From Nonomuraea sp. NEAU-A123 (GTDB taxonomy: Bacteria; Actinomycetota; Actinomycetes; Streptosporangiales; Streptosporangiaceae), in contig NZ_JAHFZZ010000004.1 in assembly GCF_018603905.1 (NCBI RefSeq), positions 124,001 to 188,000 of the forward strand: 64,000 bases of DNA, in the 5' to 3' direction. The notes under the pieces are model-generated. The model had not been told where the DNA came from. It did no database searches and saw only the letters and a program-made list of their open reading frames with translations. The translations under genes and the position numbers were made by a program. Within the stretch, counting starts at the first letter, position 1; each line of letters opens with the position of its first letter. Of the stretch, positions 42,200 through 50,494 are shown piece by piece.

Positions 42200-44266
42200 G
42201 TGACGCTAGTGGAGGCGGGTTACACGGCTCGCCACCTGTCGGTGCTTGAGGGGCTGGAAGCGGTCCGCAAGCGTCCTGGCATGTACATCGGGTCGACCGA
42301 CAGCCGCGGGCTCATGCACTGCCTCTGGGAGATCGTCGACAACGGAGTTGACGAGGCGCTCGCCGGGCACTGCTCCCGCATCGAGGTCGAGCTCTATCCC
42401 GACGGCTCCATCGAGGTGCGCGACGACGGCCGCGGCATCCCCGTCGACGTCGAGCCCAAGAGCGGCCTGGCCGGAGTCGAGCTCGTCTACACCAAGCTCC
42501 ACGCGGGCGGAAAGTTCGGCGGCGGCTCCTACGGCGCGTCCGGCGGTCTGCACGGCGTGGGCGCCTCCGTGGTCAACGCCCTGTCCGAGCGCCTCGACGT
42601 CTCGGTCGACCGCGACGGCCGCATCCACGAGATCAGCTTCCGCCGCGGCGTGCCCGGCGTCTTCGACGGCGACGGCCCGAAGGCCAAGTTCAAGAAGAAG
42701 TCCGGCCTGCGCGACGGCGGCAAGCTGCCCAAGCGGGCCACCGGCACCAGGGTGCGGTTCTGGGCCGACAAGCAGATCTTCCTGCCCGACGCCGAGGTCT
42801 CGCTCGACGAGATCCACGTCCGGCTCCGCCAGACCGCCTTCCTGGTGCCCGGCCTGACCCTGGCCGTGATCGACAGCAGGCACGAGGAGCGGGTCGAGGA
42901 GGAGTTCCACTTCGACGGTGGCATCTCCGAGTTCACCGAGTTCCTGGCCCGCGACGAGGCCGTCTGCGACGTGCTGCGCCTGCAGGGGGTCGGTCACTTC
43001 CACGAGACGGTCCCGGTGCTCGACGACCAGGGCCACATGACCTCCACCGAGGTGCAGCGCGAGCTCACCGTCGACGTGGCCGTGCGCTGGGGCAAGGGTT
43101 ACGACTCGACCGTTCGCTCGTTCGTCAACGTCATCGCCACCCCCAAGGGCGGCACCCACCTCACCGGCTTCGAGCGCGGCCTGGTCCGCACGATCAACGA
43201 GCTGCTGCGCGAGTCCCGCCTACTGAAGAACGGCGACGACCCGGTCAACAAGGAGGACATCTCCGAGGGCCTCACCGGGGTCGTCACGGTCCGGGTGCCG
43301 GAGCCGCAGTTCGAGGGCCAGACCAAGGAGGTGCTGGGCACCTCGGCGGCCACCCGCATCGTGGGGCACGTGGTCTCCCGCGAGCTCAGGGAGCTGTTCG
43401 CCAACCCGCCGCGGGGCTACAAGCAGCCCCTGCGCGCCGTGCTGGAGAAGATCGTCACCGCGGCCAAGGCCCGCATCGCGGCCCGCGAGCACCGCGACAA
43501 CCAGCGCCGCAAGAGCGCCCTGGAAAACTCCGCGCTCCCGGCCAAGCTCGTCGACTGCCGCAGCGACGACATCGACCGCAGCGAGCTGTTCATCGTCGAG
43601 GGCGACTCCGCCCTGGGCACCGCCAAGCTGGCCCGCGACTCGGAGTTCCAGGCACTGCTGCCGATCCGCGGCAAGATCCTCAACGTGCAGAAGGCGTCCG
43701 TGAGCGACATGCTCAAGAACGCCGAGTGCGCCGCGATCATCCAGGTGGTCGGCGCGGGTTCCGGCCGGTCCTTCGACATCGAGGCGGCCCGCTACGGCAA
43801 GGTCATCCTGATGGCCGACGCCGACGTCGACGGCGCCCACATCCGCTGCCTGCTGCTGACCCTGTTCCACCGCTACATGCGGCCCATGGTGGAGGCGGGC
43901 AGGGTGTTCGCCGCCGTTCCGCCGCTGCACCGCATCGAGCTCACCAACCCCGGCCGGGGCAAGGAGAAGTACATCTACTGCTACTCCGACGCCGAGCTGC
44001 ACAAGGTGCTGCGCGACCTGGAGCGGCGTGGCCGGCGCTGGAAGGACCCTGTGCAGCGCTACAAGGGTCTGGGCGAGATGGACGCCGACCAGCTGGCTGA
44101 GACCACCATGGACCCCCGCCACCGCATCCTGCGCCGTGTCCGGATCGAGGACGCGGTGACGGCGGAGGGGATTTTCAGCCTGCTGATGGGGAGTGATGTG
44201 GCTCCGCGTCGCGAGTTCATCGTCAACAGCGCGGCCGAGGTCGACCGCGATCACATCGACGCCTGA
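42200..44266 (+). CDS. parE: DNA topoisomerase IV subunit B (type IIA, GyrB/ParE family)
   Basis: This 688-aa ATPase subunit of a type IIA topoisomerase would decatenate chromosomes with ParC. The GHKL ATPase domain shows RKRPGMYIGSTD, EIVDNGVDEAL, DDGRGIPV and GGLHGVGASVVNALS. The TOPRIM domain has EGDSALG and the metal motif DADVDGAHI, with the C-terminal RYKGLGEMDADQL. The GTG at 42200 follows AGGGGAG. Its partner, the GyrA/ParC-type subunit, lies about 10 kb downstream on the opposite strand, so assignment to topoisomerase IV rather than gyrase rests on that context and family resemblance; true gyrase genes normally sit near the replication origin. Confidence 0.93.
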   Translation: MTLVEAGYTARHLSVLEGLEAVRKRPGMYIGSTDSRGLMHCLWEIVDNGVDEALAGHCSRIEVELYPDGSIEVRDDGRGIPVDVEPKSGLAGVELVYTKLHAGGKFGGGSYGASGGLHGVGASVVNALSERLDVSVDRDGRIHEISFRRGVPGVFDGDGPKAKFKKKSGLRDGGKLPKRATGTRVRFWADKQIFLPDAEVSLDEIHVRLRQTAFLVPGLTLAVIDSRHEERVEEEFHFDGGISEFTEFLARDEAVCDVLRLQGVGHFHETVPVLDDQGHMTSTEVQRELTVDVAVRWGKGYDSTVRSFVNVIATPKGGTHLTGFERGLVRTINELLRESRLLKNGDDPVNKEDISEGLTGVVTVRVPEPQFEGQTKEVLGTSAATRIVGHVVSRELRELFANPPRGYKQPLRAVLEKIVTAAKARIAAREHRDNQRRKSALENSALPAKLVDCRSDDIDRSELFIVEGDSALGTAKLARDSEFQALLPIRGKILNVQKASVSDMLKNAECAAIIQVVGAGSGRSFDIEAARYGKVILMADADVDGAHIRCLLLTLFHRYMRPMVEAGRVFAAVPPLHRIELTNPGRGKEKYIYCYSDAELHKVLRDLERRGRRWKDPVQRYKGLGEMDADQLAETTMDPRHRILRRVRIEDAVTAEGIFSLLMGSDVAPRREFIVNSAAEVDRDHIDA

Positions 44267-45177
44267 GCGCTTTCGCGAGTTGGCCGTGCAGGGTTCTTTT
44301 ATGGCTTGCACTGTGAACTCAATGTCAGGCATGTTCGCTCATTGGAGCGCGCTGTGCGCGTGACAATTCAGTGCTGGTCTCCGCCAGGGACTCCCGGGCC
44401 CTTTGACCCCGACCGTTGACTGTCTGGGTAATCACGGCTGGGCGGCGGTGGTGGTGCCTGGAAAGTTGAGCGGTGCTCATTGGGCTGGGGCTTGCCTAGG
44501 AGAAACGTCTACCCATTTGTGACCAGTGGTTTGACCTGCGGTTTTATGCGGGAAGAGGATCGGTCTCGGCCGGCGGGTATTGCCCACGACACGCAACAAG
44601 CGTTGCTATTTTCGGCCGACGCACTCCTCTCATCGGAGGAATCCGAGCAGTAAGGCGTTCCAACGCGCATTCGCCTTCCTGGCATTCCATCGGTCGCTAT
44701 TGTTCGGGCCGTTTCGGGTGCTGCCGCCCGCCTGGCGCAATTCGTAAAAGTGGCTGCCGCACTTGCAGGTCCCCGCGATGACGCGTACGTCACGGCCATG
44801 GTCATGCGGCGCGTTCCCCACCAGCCGCTCGGCATCCGAGCGCGCGGGGGACGGGGGGATTGATGCGGTGCGGAGGAAGTCACACTTGATCAACTGTCCA
44901 GGAAACTCCGGTGTACCTCATTCCTTGCCGGACGGACGGATCTCCGCCGTAGCCGTGTAGCCGTGACCGGGGGCCGAACAGAGGTTCTCCTTGCGGTCCG
45001 CACGGTGAGCCCCGAACGCCGTAGCAGGGCGCTCTCCTCCGATGTGCTTGGCGTGAGGACGGTCGAGTGACTTACCGCTCAGCCAACTTTGTCAGGGCGT
45101 GGACCGTACGGCCGTGAACACTTCCCAGTCCATCGGCGAAGGAAAGTAGTGAACCCAAGGACCGAGAGGTGACCGCG
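44267..45177. other. long intergenic region without a confident gene
   Basis: This gap of about 900 bases separates parE from the ECF sigma gene. GC content is visibly lower than in flanking genes and no tRNA or hairpin of note was seen. A minus-strand frame at 44630-44893 (87 aa, TTG start, with TCKCGSHFYELRQAGG) has a CxC motif and mixed codon quality; I cannot decide whether it is a real small gene, a relic or chance. The rest looks like decayed or regulatory sequence. The last ~100 bases should contain the ECF gene promoter. Confidence 0.4.
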
Positions 45178-45744
45178 ATGACACGGGCGTTACCCGCTCA
45201 AGCCGGGGACGCCGTGATCATCGAGCAGTCCTGGCGGGAGCCCGAACGTTTCTCCGCCATCTTCGACCGCTACTACTCCGAGATCCACGGCTACGCCTCA
45301 CGCAGGCTGGGCGGCGGTCTGGCCGACGACGTCGCCGCGGAGACGTTCCTGATCGCCTTCGACAAGCGCGCCGGTTACGACGTCTCCCGCGCCGACGCGC
45401 GGCCCTGGCTGTACGGCATAACCTCCAACCTGATCGCCCGGCGCCGTCGCGCCGAGGAACGCCAGTACCGGGCGCTGGCCAAGGCCGGCGCGGAGACTCC
45501 CGAAGAGGACCACGCCGACCGGGTCGCCGGAGAGGTGGACGCGGTCGCGCGCAGACCGGCGCTCGCCCAAGCTCTGGCCAAGATCGCCGGTGGCGACAGG
45601 GACGTGCTGCTCCTGGTCGCCTGGGCCGAACTCACCTCGGAGGAGGCGGGCCGGGCGCTCGGCATTCCGGCGGGTACGGCACGCTCACGGCTGCACAGGG
45701 CCCGTAAGAAGATCCAGGACGCACTGGGAGGGGACAGGTCATGA
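45178..45744 (+). CDS. ECF-type RNA polymerase sigma factor
   Basis: This 188-aa extracytoplasmic-function sigma factor has region 2 with FSAIFDRYYSEIHGYASRRL and AAETFLIAFDKR, then ARPWLYGITSNLIARRRRAE. Region 4 has ELTSEEAGRALGIPAGTARSRLHRARKKI. I set the start at the ATG at 45178, preceded by GAGAGGTGA; a GTG at 45169 is also in frame. Its stop overlaps the next start (ATGA). The downstream membrane protein is not a zinc anti-sigma factor but the CU044_5270 type, a pairing common in Streptosporangiaceae and relatives. The inducing signal and target promoters are unknown. Confidence 0.93.
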   Translation: MTRALPAQAGDAVIIEQSWREPERFSAIFDRYYSEIHGYASRRLGGGLADDVAAETFLIAFDKRAGYDVSRADARPWLYGITSNLIARRRRAEERQYRALAKAGAETPEEDHADRVAGEVDAVARRPALAQALAKIAGGDRDVLLLVAWAELTSEEAGRALGIPAGTARSRLHRARKKIQDALGGDRS

Positions 45745-46739
45745 ACGATGTGGAGACGCTGCGCCAGGCCTGGGACGGGCCGGAGCCTCCCTCGCCCGCC
45801 GCGCAGGCGGCGGCCAGGGCCGCGCTCATGGCGCGTGCCGCCGGACGTCGTCCCAAGCGCAGGTGGGCGATGCGGGCGCTGGCGGTGGCCGCATCGGCGG
45901 TGGTGATCGCGACGGGAGCGACCCTGGTGCAGTCTGTGGGCGGGGGAGAGCCGACGCTTCCCGCCGCCAACGCGCAGGTGGTGCTCACCAGGATCGCGGC
46001 GGCCGTACAGAAGAAGGACTTCGTGCCGCCGCGCGACGATCAGTGGATCTACACCGAACTGCACACACAGAGCCGCGGCAAGGACTACAAGCAGGGCACG
46101 CGGTTCACTCCACAGACGCCATTGGAGAACACGGTGGACGAATTCTGGACTCGAGCCGACGGCAAGCGGGTCGGCTACATGGTGGGGGGCAAGCTGATGA
46201 CCACCAACCCCAGAATCCGGTCGCCGGAGAACACCTACGCCCTGGTGGCCGCGCTGCCCACCGATCCCGACAAACTGCTGGCCAGATTCCGCAAGATCAA
46301 CGCCGTGAAGGACAAAGATCAGGATGGCTGGGTCTTCGAGCGGTTCGAGGTGACCCTGCACCAGAACATCGTCCCCCCGGCCCAGGAGGCGGCCATCTTC
46401 CAGGCGATGGCCAAGCTCCCCGGTGTGAAGGTGGACGAGTCGGCGTTGGACGTCGAGGGCCGTCCGGCGCTGTCGGTCTCCCGCGTCCTTGACGGGTGGC
46501 GCAAGTTCGAGATCCTGCTGGACCCGGCGACCTACGCCTACCGGGGCCGGCGCGAGACCGCTATCGCGGATCACGAGATGCGATACCCGCAGCCGGGGAC
46601 GAAGCAGTTCACCGTCAAGAACGGCAAGCTGGTTCCCGAGCCCCCTTACGTGGAGTGGAGCATCGAGAAGGGGACGGTCTGGATGATGTTCACCCGCACC
46701 GCCGTCGGCGTGGTCGACAAGGCTGGACAGAAGCTGTAA
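45741..46739 (+). CDS. CU044_5270 family membrane protein, probable ECF partner
   Basis: This is a 332-aa protein with a short cytoplasmic N-terminus (MNDVETLRQAWDGPEPPSPA, then Arg/Lys-rich sequence). One transmembrane helix lies at about residues 43-63 (ALAVAASAVVIATGATLV), followed by a ~265-residue extracytoplasmic domain. The topology and co-translation with the ECF sigma gene suggest an anti-sigma or signal-transducing role, with the first 40 residues contacting sigma. The external part has the family's DDQWIYTELHTQSRG and YVEWSIEKGTVW. No zinc anti-sigma HxxxCxxC motif is present. The anti-sigma function is inferred from context only. Confidence 0.8.
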   Translation: MNDVETLRQAWDGPEPPSPAAQAAARAALMARAAGRRPKRRWAMRALAVAASAVVIATGATLVQSVGGGEPTLPAANAQVVLTRIAAAVQKKDFVPPRDDQWIYTELHTQSRGKDYKQGTRFTPQTPLENTVDEFWTRADGKRVGYMVGGKLMTTNPRIRSPENTYALVAALPTDPDKLLARFRKINAVKDKDQDGWVFERFEVTLHQNIVPPAQEAAIFQAMAKLPGVKVDESALDVEGRPALSVSRVLDGWRKFEILLDPATYAYRGRRETAIADHEMRYPQPGTKQFTVKNGKLVPEPPYVEWSIEKGTVWMMFTRTAVGVVDKAGQKL

Positions 46740-46800
46740 CCGCGGAGGCGGAGGGTCGGGAAGAAGCCGGTCCGTTCCTCCGGCCTCTGCCGGCACGAGA

Positions 46801-47175
46801 CTAGGCGGGGCGCAAGGCGCTGGTGTCGATGACCGGCCACAGGTTGGTGATCTGGTCGTCCTTGAACTCGAAGATGACGCAGGCCCTGATCTCCACGGGC
46901 TGGTTCGTCGGCGGGACGCCGAAGAAGGTGCCGGTGTGGGTGCCCGTCAGGGTCCATCGGGTGGCAACCCTGTTGTCTTCTGCGATCATGTCCTGGACGT
47001 CGAAGTGCATGTCTGGGAGGGCTGAGCGGATGTGGGTGGAGATCTGCTTGACGCGCTCCGGGCCAGGTGGGTCGTCGGGAGCGGTGGAGAGGGTGCTGGC
47101 GATGATCTCGTCGGCTACGTCCAGCCTGCCCTGGTTGAGCACCTCGTCGTACAGGCGCATGACGACGTCCTTCAT
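46801..47175 (-). CDS. SnoaL-like/ester cyclase family protein
   Basis: This is a 124-aa protein of the NTF2-like alpha+beta barrel fold. The start MKDVVMRLYDEVLNQGRLDV and the core DMIAEDNRVATRWTLTGTHT, GTFFGVPPTNQPVEIRACVIFEFKDDQI are typical of SnoaL-like polyketide cyclases and related ester cyclases. Most genomic members are not in polyketide clusters, and none is seen here. It starts at an ATG with AAAGGAT upstream. It is divergent from a MarR gene across an AT-rich operator region, so MarR control is likely. The substrate is unknown. Confidence 0.83.
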   Translation of the reverse strand: MKDVVMRLYDEVLNQGRLDVADEIIASTLSTAPDDPPGPERVKQISTHIRSALPDMHFDVQDMIAEDNRVATRWTLTGTHTGTFFGVPPTNQPVEIRACVIFEFKDDQITNLWPVIDTSALRPA

Positions 47176-47195
47176 CGGTATATCCTTTCGGTGGG

Positions 47196-47224
47196 CTAGT
47201 AACTAGAAACAGATATCTCTAGTT
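47196..47224. promoter_or_regulatory. operator candidate between SnoaL and MarR genes
   Basis: AACTAGA (47201-47207) and TCTAGTT (47218-47224) form an inverted repeat with a 10-base spacer. The palindrome CTAGTAACTAG (47196-47206) overlaps its left arm. The region is AT-rich and separates divergent genes, as expected for a MarR operator. Confidence 0.6.
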
Positions 47225-47262
47225 TTCCTAGACACTTGGAACGTTAAGGAGTTTGGTGGGCG

Positions 47263-47730
47263 ATGTCAAGACGTGCGGCGTTGGTGACCGCGTTGCTGGA
47301 AGCGCTGCGCAAGACCAACGTGCTGTCGGTCTCTATGAGTCAGGCGGCCGCGGTCCGCATCGGCATCAACACCACCGATCTCCACTGCCTCAACCTGTTG
47401 AGTGAAGGGCCGCTGACCGCCAGCGAGCTGGCGCGGCGCGCGGGGATCACCACCGCGTCCGTCACCGGGGTCATCGACCGGCTCGAGTCCGTGGGGTATG
47501 TACGGCGGGAGCGGGACGACGCCGACCGGCGGAAGGTCGTGGTGACGCTCGTGCTGGAGCGGGCGGCGGTGGACGTGGCGCCGGTGTTCACGCCGCTGCT
47601 CAAGGCCTGGCGCGAATCGCTGAGTGAATACAGCGATGAGCAGCTTGAGGTGATCACCGACTTCATGAGCCGGACGCAGGCCGTGTTCCACGACGAGGTC
47701 GAGCAGATGCGCGCCGGCCCGTCGAGCTGA
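47263..47730 (+). CDS. MarR family transcriptional regulator
   Basis: This 155-aa regulator has the MarR winged helix: TDLHCLNLLSEGPLTASELA, then RRAGITTASVTGVIDRLESV and the wing RRERDDADRRKVVVTLV. It would bind as a dimer to the inverted repeats in the 87-base region it shares with the divergent SnoaL-like gene. The ATG at 47263 has AAGGAG 11 bases upstream. A clear hairpin terminator follows. The ligand is unknown. Confidence 0.9.
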   Translation: MSRRAALVTALLEALRKTNVLSVSMSQAAAVRIGINTTDLHCLNLLSEGPLTASELARRAGITTASVTGVIDRLESVGYVRRERDDADRRKVVVTLVLERAAVDVAPVFTPLLKAWRESLSEYSDEQLEVITDFMSRTQAVFHDEVEQMRAGPSS

Positions 47731-47753
47731 CCCGGCCAGGTCCGGACACGCGA

Positions 47754-47781
47754 AAGGGGGCCGGGAAATCCCGGCCCCCTT
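47754..47781. terminator. hairpin terminator after MarR gene
   Basis: A 12-bp stem (AAGGGGGCCGGG / CCCGGCCCCCTT) with an AAAT loop, followed by TCGGTGTTTC. It lies between the converging MarR and DNRLRE genes. Confidence 0.85.
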
Positions 47782-47793
47782 CGGTGTTTCAGG

Positions 47794-47849
47794 TGGTCAG
47801 CGCCAGTGGCTGACCGTCAGATGGTCAGCGCCAGTAGATGACCGTCAGG
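47794..47849 (+). repeat. 28-bp tandem duplication at the 3' end of the DNRLRE gene
   Basis: The 28-base unit at 47794-47821 repeats at 47822-47849 with a few mismatches. On the minus strand the second unit encodes the final residues LTVIYWR and the stop; the first copies this end just after the stop codon. Confidence 0.75.
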
Positions 47850-49228
47850 GTCGGGGGCTTGACGCCCTCGTCCTTGTTCTCCGACGCGGCGAAGGCGCGC
47901 CAGTTGGTGGCCTCCGACTCGTTGGCGCCCTTCAGCTGGACGCCGTAGTTGGCGGCGCCGGAGGCCCACGCCTTGGCCATGGAGGTCACCGGCCACGACA
48001 GGTACCCGGCGCCCCCGGCGCACGGGGCGGTCCAGGTGCGGCCGCGGCCCTGGCGGTTCGTCACCTGGCCCTCTGTGGTGGTCGTGGGCTTGTTGTCCCA
48101 GTTCAGGTCGGTCTCGTCCCAAGAGCTGGTGACCCGCTGGGCGGTGAGGCCGGAGCCCACCACGAGGCCGCAGGCGTTCGTCTCCAGGTTCCACATCGCC
48201 ATGTTGGCGAAGAGCACCCGCTTGCCGGTCAGCTTGTGGGTGTCGAACTTGACCAGGCTGCGCATGACGTCGCCGCCCTGGCCGTTCTCCCACGGCATCG
48301 TGCCCGCGATGATCATCGGGTCACCGGGGTGCGACGCCCAGGAGGTGGCGACGTCGGTGTCGGTCACGCTGGGCAGCGTGATCACCGGGTCGACGGTCAC
48401 CGGGTAGACGCGCGACGGGTCCGCCAGGAACTTGGCGTCCGGCTTGAGCACCAGGACCTTGGTGCCGTTCTGCGTCTCGACCGTGGTGTCGATCTTCGAG
48501 AGCGAGTCGCCGCGGGGCTTGCCGTGCCCCTTGGAGTCCCACATCACCGGCTGCGGCGCCGCAGCGACCACCTTGTCGTCGGCCGTACTGGTCAGGAGCA
48601 GGCGACCCTCGGCGGACTCCGACAGATCCACGCCCTCGGTCTGCACCGGAATGCGCAGCTCCAGCGGGCCGGACGGCTTCTCCCGCAGGACCACGTCGTG
48701 GCGGAACCCCGTGGGCAGGACGGTGACGACGAGGTCGGCCCCCGGGCCCGCCGCGTCGGTGAAGGTGGCGACGTTGTCCTTGACGACCGGCTTGGGCAGC
48801 GCGGTCGGCCACTTGAGCGAGAACACGCGGCCGTCGTCGTCGGTCATCTTGGCCAGCGTGCCCTCGCCGCCGTTGGAGACCTCCACCTTGGCGCGCGAGG
48901 CGCGCGGCTTCAGGACCGCGCCGTCGGCGACGAGTGAGGTGTCGATGGGCACCCACTGGCCGTTCTGCTGCACCTGGGAGGGGCCCGAGGTGATGGTCGC
49001 GGTGAGGCTGCCGTCAGGGTTGGCGACGGTGGTGCTCGACTCGTCCGACAGACTCGGCACGGGTACGGGCTGGCCGTCCGCGGCGGCCTGGGCCAAGGCG
49101 ATCTCCTCGGCGCTCTGGCCGGTGGGAGCCGCGGCCGAGGCCGGGAAGGCTGTGGCGCCGGTGAGTACGGTCACGGCGCTCAGTCCGAGGGCCAGACGGC
49201 CCATGGAACGGTTGAGAGACTTGCGCAA
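47825..49228 (-). CDS. secreted DNRLRE domain-containing protein
   Basis: This 467-aa exported protein has a signal peptide with basic start and hydrophobic core (LALGLSAVTVLTGATAFPASA, cleaved near residue 33). The beta-rich mature part ends in a DNRLRE domain of about 170 residues: SLVKFDTHKLTGKRVLFANM, SSWDETDLNWDNKPTT and GVQLKGANESEATNWRAF, finishing PPTLTVIYW. In actinobacteria this region often forms the N-terminal part of much larger RHS/YD-repeat or cell-surface proteins; here it stands alone. It may be a cell-wall-associated adhesive or a shortened relic. No ribosome-binding site is obvious in the 5' leader, which contains a paired structure (49240-49328). Confidence 0.85.
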   Translation of the reverse strand: MRKSLNRSMGRLALGLSAVTVLTGATAFPASAAAPTGQSAEEIALAQAAADGQPVPVPSLSDESSTTVANPDGSLTATITSGPSQVQQNGQWVPIDTSLVADGAVLKPRASRAKVEVSNGGEGTLAKMTDDDGRVFSLKWPTALPKPVVKDNVATFTDAAGPGADLVVTVLPTGFRHDVVLREKPSGPLELRIPVQTEGVDLSESAEGRLLLTSTADDKVVAAAPQPVMWDSKGHGKPRGDSLSKIDTTVETQNGTKVLVLKPDAKFLADPSRVYPVTVDPVITLPSVTDTDVATSWASHPGDPMIIAGTMPWENGQGGDVMRSLVKFDTHKLTGKRVLFANMAMWNLETNACGLVVGSGLTAQRVTSSWDETDLNWDNKPTTTTEGQVTNRQGRGRTWTAPCAGGAGYLSWPVTSMAKAWASGAANYGVQLKGANESEATNWRAFAASENKDEGVKPPTLTVIYWR

Positions 49229-49239
49229 ATCTACGTCCT

Positions 49240-49328
49240 AACGATCGGTGGATGTGGAGTAGCGCGTGAATGCGCTGACTTCAGGGCGTCGGCGGGGGTC
49301 TGACCCCCGGCGACGATCACCGATCGTT
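49240..49328 (-). promoter_or_regulatory. structured leader upstream of the DNRLRE gene
   Basis: AACGATCGGTG (49240-49250) and CACCGATCGTT (49318-49328) form an 11-bp perfect inverted repeat, enclosing a GGGGGTCTGACCCCC hairpin near 49294. It ends 12 bases ahead of the DNRLRE start. It could be an mRNA leader structure or operator pair. I could not match it to a known riboswitch. The remaining sequence to 49492 is AT-richer with no gene seen. Confidence 0.45.
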
Positions 49329-49492
49329 GGGCGGTGCCGGATTGATCGTTAACATGACGTCCCCGTTCTGTCGCGGCGAACAAGATCGCCGACGGGTCAC
49401 AGGAATATCACAGGCGGCAGTCCGGCAAAGTGCGAGATCGTTTTGGTGCGATATTTATCACAAAACGCAGAGTAATCGAGTAAAACGGACGG

Positions 49493-49990
49493 TCAGGTCA
49501 GGTCGACCGGCATCAGCTTGCCCGTGTGCACGTCATAGATCGCACCGCCCACCGGCAGCCCCTCGGGCAGGAAGGGTGAGGAGTTGATCCGCATCAGGTC
49601 GTGGCGCAGGGCCGCGTCCTGGTCGGGAACGGTGTGGAACTCCAGGCTGCGGGTGTCGACGCCGTGCCGCTGGGTGAGTTCGTGCACGTCGGCGTCCGTG
49701 ACCTTGGACATGCCGCAGTCGGTGTGGGGCATCACCAGGACCCGTTCGACGCCGAGCAGGTAGACGGCCAGGACGAGGGTGCGCAGGACGTCGTCCGTCA
49801 CGCGCGCGCCCGCGTTCCGCAGGATCTTGGCGTCGCCCGGCTTCAAGCCGAGCAGTCCCAGAGGGTCGATGCGGGAGTCCATGCAGGTCACCACGCCGAG
49901 TCCACGAGCCGCCCGGCCGGTCAGTTCGGAGTTCCGGAACTTCGCAGCATATTTCGCGTTACCGGCAATCAGGTCGTCGAACGCACTCAT
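49493..49990 (-). CDS. beta-class carbonic anhydrase
   Basis: This is a 165-aa zinc enzyme interconverting CO2 and bicarbonate in the cytoplasm. The zinc ligands are Cys36 (in VTCMDSRIDP), His89 and Cys92 (in MPHTDCGM), and the catalytic dyad Asp38-Arg40 is intact. The sequence is of the short beta-CA type common in mycobacteria and streptomycetes (RNAGARVTDDVLRTL). It begins at an ATG at 49990 and is divergent from a small hypothetical gene. It may supply bicarbonate for carboxylations. Confidence in function is high given all catalytic residues. Confidence 0.93.
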   Translation of the reverse strand: MSAFDDLIAGNAKYAAKFRNSELTGRAARGLGVVTCMDSRIDPLGLLGLKPGDAKILRNAGARVTDDVLRTLVLAVYLLGVERVLVMPHTDCGMSKVTDADVHELTQRHGVDTRSLEFHTVPDQDAALRHDLMRINSSPFLPEGLPVGGAIYDVHTGKLMPVDLT

Positions 49991-50160
49991 GGGACAGATG
50001 ATCCCTCATACCCGTTTCGTGGTGTTTCCCGGGGTGGCGACACGGCCGGAGTAGCCCAAGGTCCCACGCGCGACCCTCACTTTGCGTGATGATGTCGTAG
50101 CCCACCGTATGAACGCCCTATGTGTGAACACAGTCCAGAACGTGATCGAAGAAGGTTGTC

Positions 50161-50472
50161 GTGAGTAGGTCCGAATCGCTCGCCGCGTACCTGCGTACCC
50201 ATGCCCGGCGCCGCCTCGACCGTGTGGAGACCCGAGACGACGGCCGCAACGCGAAGTGCGCGCTGGCGCTCCTCGACGCGGCCGCCTACGCGAGCGGGCT
50301 CCCCGACGACGACCCGCTCCTCACGCTGCTCGACCAGGCCGGCTGCTTCGGTCCGCTGGGCTGCGACGACTTCGACCCCGGAGAGGCCGGCTATCGGCTG
50401 ATCCGGGGCTGGCAGGGCGAGCCCCACGAACTCCTGCTCGCCCTGCCGGCCGCCATCGCCACCTCAGCCTGA
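50161..50472 (+). CDS. small hypothetical protein, 103 aa
   Basis: This is a helical, acidic protein (SLAAYLRTHARRRLDRVETR, then ALALLDAAAYASGLPDDDPL and a Gly/Cys/Asp-rich segment GCFGPLGCDDFDPG). No signal peptide, membrane segment or known motif is visible. Codon use is typical of the region, and a GTG start with GAAGG six bases upstream supports translation. It lies alone between divergent carbonic anhydrase and converging redoxin genes. I do not recognise the family. Confidence 0.65.
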   Translation: MSRSESLAAYLRTHARRRLDRVETRDDGRNAKCALALLDAAAYASGLPDDDPLLTLLDQAGCFGPLGCDDFDPGEAGYRLIRGWQGEPHELLLALPAAIATSA

Positions 50473-50494
50473 CCGCCCGACCGCCTTGCCACCG

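Noticed and set aside
44630..44893. Possible 87-aa gene with a CxC motif downstream of parE
   Set aside because: TTG start, no ribosome-binding site, mixed codon quality and no recognisable family. Left as a note in the intergenic entry.
46801..47175. Polyketide cyclase as part of a biosynthetic cluster
   Set aside because: SnoaL-like fold is common in general metabolism and no polyketide synthase genes are in the window.
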